Below, in pieces: positions 22,574 to 25,729 of a stretch of 25,729 nt of DNA. The DNA lies in NCBI GenBank assembly GCA_036522155.1, contig DATDGI010000209.1, forward strand, positions 1 to 25,729, given 5' to 3'. Every line of letters begins with the position of its first letter. Positions within the stretch are counted from its first letter, which is position 1. Below the pieces are notes generated by a model. It searched no databases and was not told the origin of the DNA. It saw nothing but the letters and a program-made list of their open reading frames with translations. The DNA is from UBA9676 sp036522155 (GTDB lineage Bacteria > Actinomycetota > Actinomycetes > Streptosporangiales > Streptosporangiaceae). The translations under genes were made by a program, and so were the position numbers.

Positions 22574-23179
22574 TCAGGCGGTGCTGGTCTCGAGCAGTTC
22601 GATAATGACTCGTTGTTCGGCCTTGGCCGCCGCGGAGCCCGTGCCACCGCGCCCGGTTGCCCAGTGAGCGAGGTCGGATGCGGTCGAGCCGCGCTCGTTG
22701 GGGAGGCGAGGATCGGCACCGGCGCGCAGGAGGGCCTCGACAGCAGCCGAGCAACGATTCCGGACAGCCCGGTGCAGTGGTGTCACACCGCCGGCGGCGG
22801 CTGCGTTGGGATCAGCGCCCGCCTCGATGAGATAGAGAATGACATCCCGCTGGCCTGCCGGGTTCCAGCTTGCCGAGCCGGGGGCGCCGATCACCGCCGC
22901 GTGTAGCGGTTCGGCGCCCCGCCGGTTCCTGGCCCGAATGCCGGCGCCGCGCGTGATCAGGTCTCGTGCCATCTCGGGGTCGTAACTGAACCCCGCAGCA
23001 TGCAGCGCGGTGTCGCCTTCGTAGACCTGGGCGAGACGCTCGGCGAGGAAGAACTCATCGCGTCGCGCCAGCCTGGCCGTCGCCAGCGACGGTGCCGCGA
23101 TGAGAAGACCCACAGCGGCCTTGTGGTCAAGGTTCGCAATCGCTATCAGCAACCTGGTGAGGCCCGTTGTGCCAGCCAC
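22574..23179 (-). CDS. ankyrin-repeat protein
   Basis: The 201-residue protein carries about four ankyrin units. They include GDTALHAAGFSYDPEMARDL, ITRGAGIRARNRRGAEPLHA, ILYLIEAGADPNAAAAGGVT and PLHRAVRNRCSAAVEALLRA, then GADPRLPNERGSTASDLA. The N-terminal helices (GLTRLLIAIANLDHKAAVGL) cap the array. Such proteins bind partner proteins; the partner is unknown. GTG 23177-23179 is chosen because GGGAGG lies about 11 nt upstream; a longer frame reaches 23236. No signal peptide is seen. It stands between the convergent LuxR-type gene and the GNAT gene. Confidence 0.85.
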   Translation of the reverse strand: MAGTTGLTRLLIAIANLDHKAAVGLLIAAPSLATARLARRDEFFLAERLAQVYEGDTALHAAGFSYDPEMARDLITRGAGIRARNRRGAEPLHAAVIGAPGSASWNPAGQRDVILYLIEAGADPNAAAAGGVTPLHRAVRNRCSAAVEALLRAGADPRLPNERGSTASDLAHWATGRGGTGSAAAKAEQRVIIELLETSTA

Positions 23180-23314
23180 GCCGATTGCTTCCTCCCTTGC
23201 CGCCGGATGACCCTGTGCGTGCGAACTGCAGGCCAAGGAAAACCCCGGCCGGTTACCGCGATCTTCCCACCTGCACAGATTGCCCGCTCGGCGTCCAGGT
23301 CCAGCGCTGCGTGA

Positions 23315-24247
23315 TCATCGCCAGGTCATGTCGATCTGGCGTTCGAAGGTGACGTAGCCGGCCAGGGCGAAGGCCGCCGCCATTGGCGCGTTACCGACGT
23401 CGGTGGCGGCCCGGATCCGCGGTACGTTCTGCGCTGCAAGCAGGCTCGTCCCCGCGGCAAGCACGTCGTGAACATAGCCATGCCCGCGATGTGCCGGCAC
23501 CACTCCGAGGTAGGCGATGATCGGGTTGTAACCGTTGTGCGCGAGGATCACAAACCCGACCGGTTCTCCGTCCGGTAGCGTCGCGATCCGCCACCACTCG
23601 TGCGGGCTGGCGTAGCGCTCGAGTTCGTTGTGGTACTGCTCCTGTGCGGCCTGACTGGGGGTCATGCGGGTCAGGTCGTCGCGGCTGTGCGCGTCGAGAG
23701 TGCCGTCCAGCACCAATGTCATGAGGTCGATGAGCTCGCCCGGGTTGCGAACCGGCCGGAAGGTGAGCCGCCCGCTGAGTTCGGCAACGGGCGTACCGGG
23801 CCGCCATTCCAGGCGCAGCCGTTCGACGAACAGCTTTGCTCCCACACGTTCGAGTGCGCCCATCCGGTCGCCGACCGCCTGCCGGGTGTGCCGGTGGTCG
23901 CGCCAATCCGCGGGGAGGAACCGGCCGTATCCCGGGGGCGTCACGCCAGCGGGGACCACTGCGGGCAGCGCGGTCTTCAGCAACCGCACGCCGTCGCCGG
24001 TGTCGCCGTCGATATCGAAGATGTCCATCAGCAGTGGGTGCTGGTCCCCCGCGCGCGACCACCATCCGGCCCGGGCCACCACGCGATCACCACGCAGGGC
24101 GAGCCACAGCCATTCCGGGCGGCGGCGGCCGACCGCCAAGTCGCCACCGACCTCATCGTTGAGGACGTACGGCAAGCTGTTGAACAGGTCCAGCTCATCA
24201 GGCCCGGTGATCGGGCGCAGGGTCAGGTCATGCTGATGCAGAATCAA
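23315..24247 (-). CDS. GNAT-family N-acetyltransferase, two-domain
   Basis: The 310-residue protein has a degenerate N-terminal GNAT half (LTLRPITGPDELDLFNSLPY, RRPEWLWLALRGDRVVARAG). The C-terminal half is better conserved: RLTFRPVRNPGELIDLMTLV, GEPVGFVILA, then motif A IIAYLGVVPAHRGHGYVHDV with the acetyl-CoA-binding R-GHGY loop, and VGNAPMAAAFALAGY near the end. It should acetylate a small molecule or protein amine; the substrate is unknown. The start is TTG 24245-24247, with GGAGA about 6 nt before it. No other start fits the conserved LTLRPITG beginning. It is read alone, away from the dodecin gene. Confidence 0.88.
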   Translation of the reverse strand: MILHQHDLTLRPITGPDELDLFNSLPYVLNDEVGGDLAVGRRRPEWLWLALRGDRVVARAGWWSRAGDQHPLLMDIFDIDGDTGDGVRLLKTALPAVVPAGVTPPGYGRFLPADWRDHRHTRQAVGDRMGALERVGAKLFVERLRLEWRPGTPVAELSGRLTFRPVRNPGELIDLMTLVLDGTLDAHSRDDLTRMTPSQAAQEQYHNELERYASPHEWWRIATLPDGEPVGFVILAHNGYNPIIAYLGVVPAHRGHGYVHDVLAAGTSLLAAQNVPRIRAATDVGNAPMAAAFALAGYVTFERQIDMTWR

Positions 24248-24465
24248 GGCATTCTCCGTCTGGAGGCGCCCTGCCCGCTCCGGGATCAGCTCAGCTGGTT
24301 ACCCGGGAGGACACGAGCGCAGCGTACATGGCGTACATGGCTCTGCCCTCCTTCCTCATAGCTCCGGATAGCTCCGGCCACCAGTTCTATTCGGCGCGTC
24401 TCTTTACCCGCAACCCATTTAAACGAACCAGCTGGTCCGCCGGCGAGGGAGCAGCAGACCTGGGA

Positions 24466-24675
24466 TCAGCGCTCGTGCTCGTATTTGAACGAGAGCTGAA
24501 GCTTGGTCCGGTAGGTGATCGCGCCGCTCTCGTCCAGGTGAATGTCCTGCTTGACGACCTCAGCCACCCGAAGATCGCGGAGCGTCCCGGCCGCAGTCCT
24601 GATCGCCTCCGCGGCCGCGTCTTCCCATGAAGTGCCGCTTGTCCCGATGATCTCGGTCACCCTGTACACGCTCAT
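24466..24675 (-). CDS. dodecin family flavin-binding protein
   Basis: The 69-residue protein matches dodecins over its whole length. It starts VYRVTEIIGTSGTSWEDAAA, continues with AIRTAAGTLRDLRVAEVVKQ, and ends YRTKLQLSFKYE. The Trp of TSWEDA stacks on flavin and the Gln of KLQLSFKYE contacts it in known dodecins. Twelve copies assemble into a hollow sphere that stores or buffers flavins in the cytosol. AGGAG lies about 7 nt before the ATG. It is monocistronic, and the intergenic stretches on either side (24248-24465, 24676-24817) hold nothing recognised. Confidence 0.93.
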   Translation of the reverse strand: MSVYRVTEIIGTSGTSWEDAAAEAIRTAAGTLRDLRVAEVVKQDIHLDESGAITYRTKLQLSFKYEHER

Positions 24676-24817
24676 GCCGCTCTCCTTTGCTGACTAACGG
24701 CCCAGTCCGGGCTGCTGCGGCCCAGCGTGTCATAGCTTCACGCAGCCAATTCGCCGATGGCGGCAAGTGACCGCGGGCCCGGGCGGCCTACCCCCCTTGA
24801 CTCCGCCTGCCATCGCG

Positions 24818-24904
24818 GTACCGCCAGGCGCGCCCGGTCCGGTCCAGGTACAAGATCGCCTCGACGATCCGCCGGGCCGGCCAGATCCGGGGCCGACCTG
24901 ATCT
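24818..24904 (-). pseudogene. IS5-type (DUF4096) transposase N-terminal scrap
   Basis: The minus-strand frame reads RSGRPRIWPARRIVEAILYL then DRTGRAWRY. This matches the N-terminal DUF4096 domain of IS5-family transposases (GRPR-WP-RxIVxAIxYxxRTG--WR). The following residues (RDGRRSQGG and stop) depart from the family, and the catalytic DDE part is gone. No terminal inverted repeats or target-site duplication were found around it. It is the only mobile-element trace seen in the window. Confidence 0.65.
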
Positions 24905-25107
24905 GATCATGAAACCGGGAACCATTCCCGCCGATTTACACCGGCATACCCAGCCTCCTGGTGGCATGCCGGCGATGGAGCGGTGTGGACTAGAGCCCGA
25001 CCGGTATTGCGATCTCCACCCTGCCGACGGATTCTTGATCCCACACTTTGACGGGGGGCCTTGGCGCTGAGTACCGCCACGACCTGGCAACAGAGAAAGG
25101 TGTCGCG

Positions 25108-25729
25108 ATGAGTGATTTCCTCGGCGACCTGCGGACCTATTTCGCCAGCGAGGAGAGAGCTCGGGAGGTCGAGCTAGCGGATGCCCGCCCGGCGTTTGAA
25201 CACGCCGAATACGCGGACCGGCTCGGGCGTCTTCGCCGGGCGATGAGCGAGGCTGGCGTCGATGTGGTCCTCCTTAGCCGGCCTGAGTCGATGTGCTGGC
25301 TGCACGGGTACACGGCTCGCTGGTATCGGCACGGAGGCCCACCCGAGTGGCCGGCGCTGACGACCTCCGTCGTGAGGGCCGACCGTGACGAGGTCATTCA
25401 TTTCGACTTCGGCGGCGAGGAAGAGCTGCTCTCGGCAACGTCGGTGTGCCGCGACGTCCGGATCTATCCGGGCGAGGCAGTTGACGGTGCGCTCGGATTC
25501 CTTGTCCGGGAGCTGACCTCGGTCGGCTGGCTGGACGGGCTGGTCGGCCGGGAGCGCCGTGGTGTGCCTCCCGACCAGCGGACCGGTGAGGCGATCGAAG
25601 AGGCCATCGTGTCCGCGGGGTGCACGATCGATGATGCCACGGCGCTGATTGATCGCCTGCTGCACCTCAAGTCGCCTGCTGAGGTGGAGCGCATCGAGGC
25701 GGCCGGGCGCGTCCTGGACATCGGGCTGA
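25108..25729 (+). CDS. M24/creatinase-type peptidase, N-terminal part (runs off the end)
   Basis: The frame stays open to the window edge, giving 207 residues. It begins SDFLGDLRTYFASEERAREV. The creatinase N-terminal domain follows: YADRLGRLRRAMSEAGVDVV, LLSRPESMCWLHGYTARWY, EVIHFDFGGEEELL, and later AIEEAIVSAGCTIDDATALI, then RLLHLKSPAEVERIEAAGRV. The LHLKSPAEVERI-AAGRV block normally leads into the M24 metal-binding domain, which lies beyond the window. Members include Xaa-Pro peptidases and creatinases. GAGAAAGG lies about 7 nt before ATG 25108. Which member it is cannot be told without the second half. Confidence 0.85.
   Translation, partial: MSDFLGDLRTYFASEERAREVELADARPAFEHAEYADRLGRLRRAMSEAGVDVVLLSRPESMCWLHGYTARWYRHGGPPEWPALTTSVVRADRDEVIHFDFGGEEELLSATSVCRDVRIYPGEAVDGALGFLVRELTSVGWLDGLVGRERRGVPPDQRTGEAIEEAIVSAGCTIDDATALIDRLLHLKSPAEVERIEAAGRVLDIGL

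Noticed and set aside
1..25729. CRISPR arrays, tRNA or rRNA genes, phage attachment sites
   Set aside because: No regularly spaced repeats, no cloverleaf-like sequence and no conserved rRNA stretches were seen by eye; a covariance-model scan would be needed to exclude small RNAs.

Overview
This is high-GC DNA from an actinomycete. It carries a PPOX/F420-type oxidoreductase, a standalone LigD-type 3'-phosphoesterase, a TIGR02569-type kinase, DUF6933 and DUF899 proteins, frequent GTG/TTG starts, and several starts that look leaderless. I would guess the Streptosporangiales or Streptomyces neighbourhood, but nothing here fixes the genus. No rRNA, tRNA or CRISPR array was seen. It reads as an accessory region of short, mostly independent stress and metabolism genes mixed with decayed pieces.

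Layout. 1-1200: a frameshifted nucleotidyltransferase-like remnant, then a DUF1003 membrane protein (minus strand). 1388-4613: a two-gene minus-strand operon of a GH65 disaccharide phosphorylase and a beta-phosphoglucomutase-type HAD enzyme, which together would turn an alpha-linked glucose disaccharide into glucose plus glucose 6-phosphate. 4620-5289 is mostly empty, with a strong hairpin and one doubtful small ORF. 5290-8931: a membrane-related block with a LapA-like protein, a 77-residue unknown, a 44-residue single-span peptide, a truncated winged-helix pseudogene, an unknown 84-residue protein, a band-7/SPFH protein and an intact winged-helix regulator. A 24-bp two-box motif occurs three times in this block, each time overlapping a plausible promoter, which suggests a small local regulon run by the winged-helix protein.

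9038-12836: an F420/FMN split-barrel protein, a secreted type-B carboxylesterase preceded by a small protein, and a divergent TetR regulator with an 18-bp palindrome at its promoter, followed by a small membrane protein. 12980-16351: a DHFR/RibD-like reductase, a methyltransferase, an exported protein with a PepSY-like C-terminus, and a TIGR02569-type kinase. 16599-19692: DUF6933 and a divergent unknown gene, a 28-codon remnant of a VOC (glyoxalase) C-terminus, and two frameshifted genes (a methyltransferase and a zinc-less MDR oxidoreductase). 19893-22485: the LigD phosphoesterase diverging from DUF899, then a DUF6325-like/alanine-rich/LuxR-HTH fusion. 22574-25729: an ankyrin protein, a double GNAT protein, a dodecin, an IS5-type transposase scrap, and the start of an M24/creatinase-type peptidase cut by the window end.

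Two window-wide patterns stand out. Several genes are broken only by one-base indels in short homopolymers or doublets, which could be real decay or assembly error. At least five start codons sit exactly 6 nt after a TANNNT hexamer, the spacing expected of leaderless transcripts.
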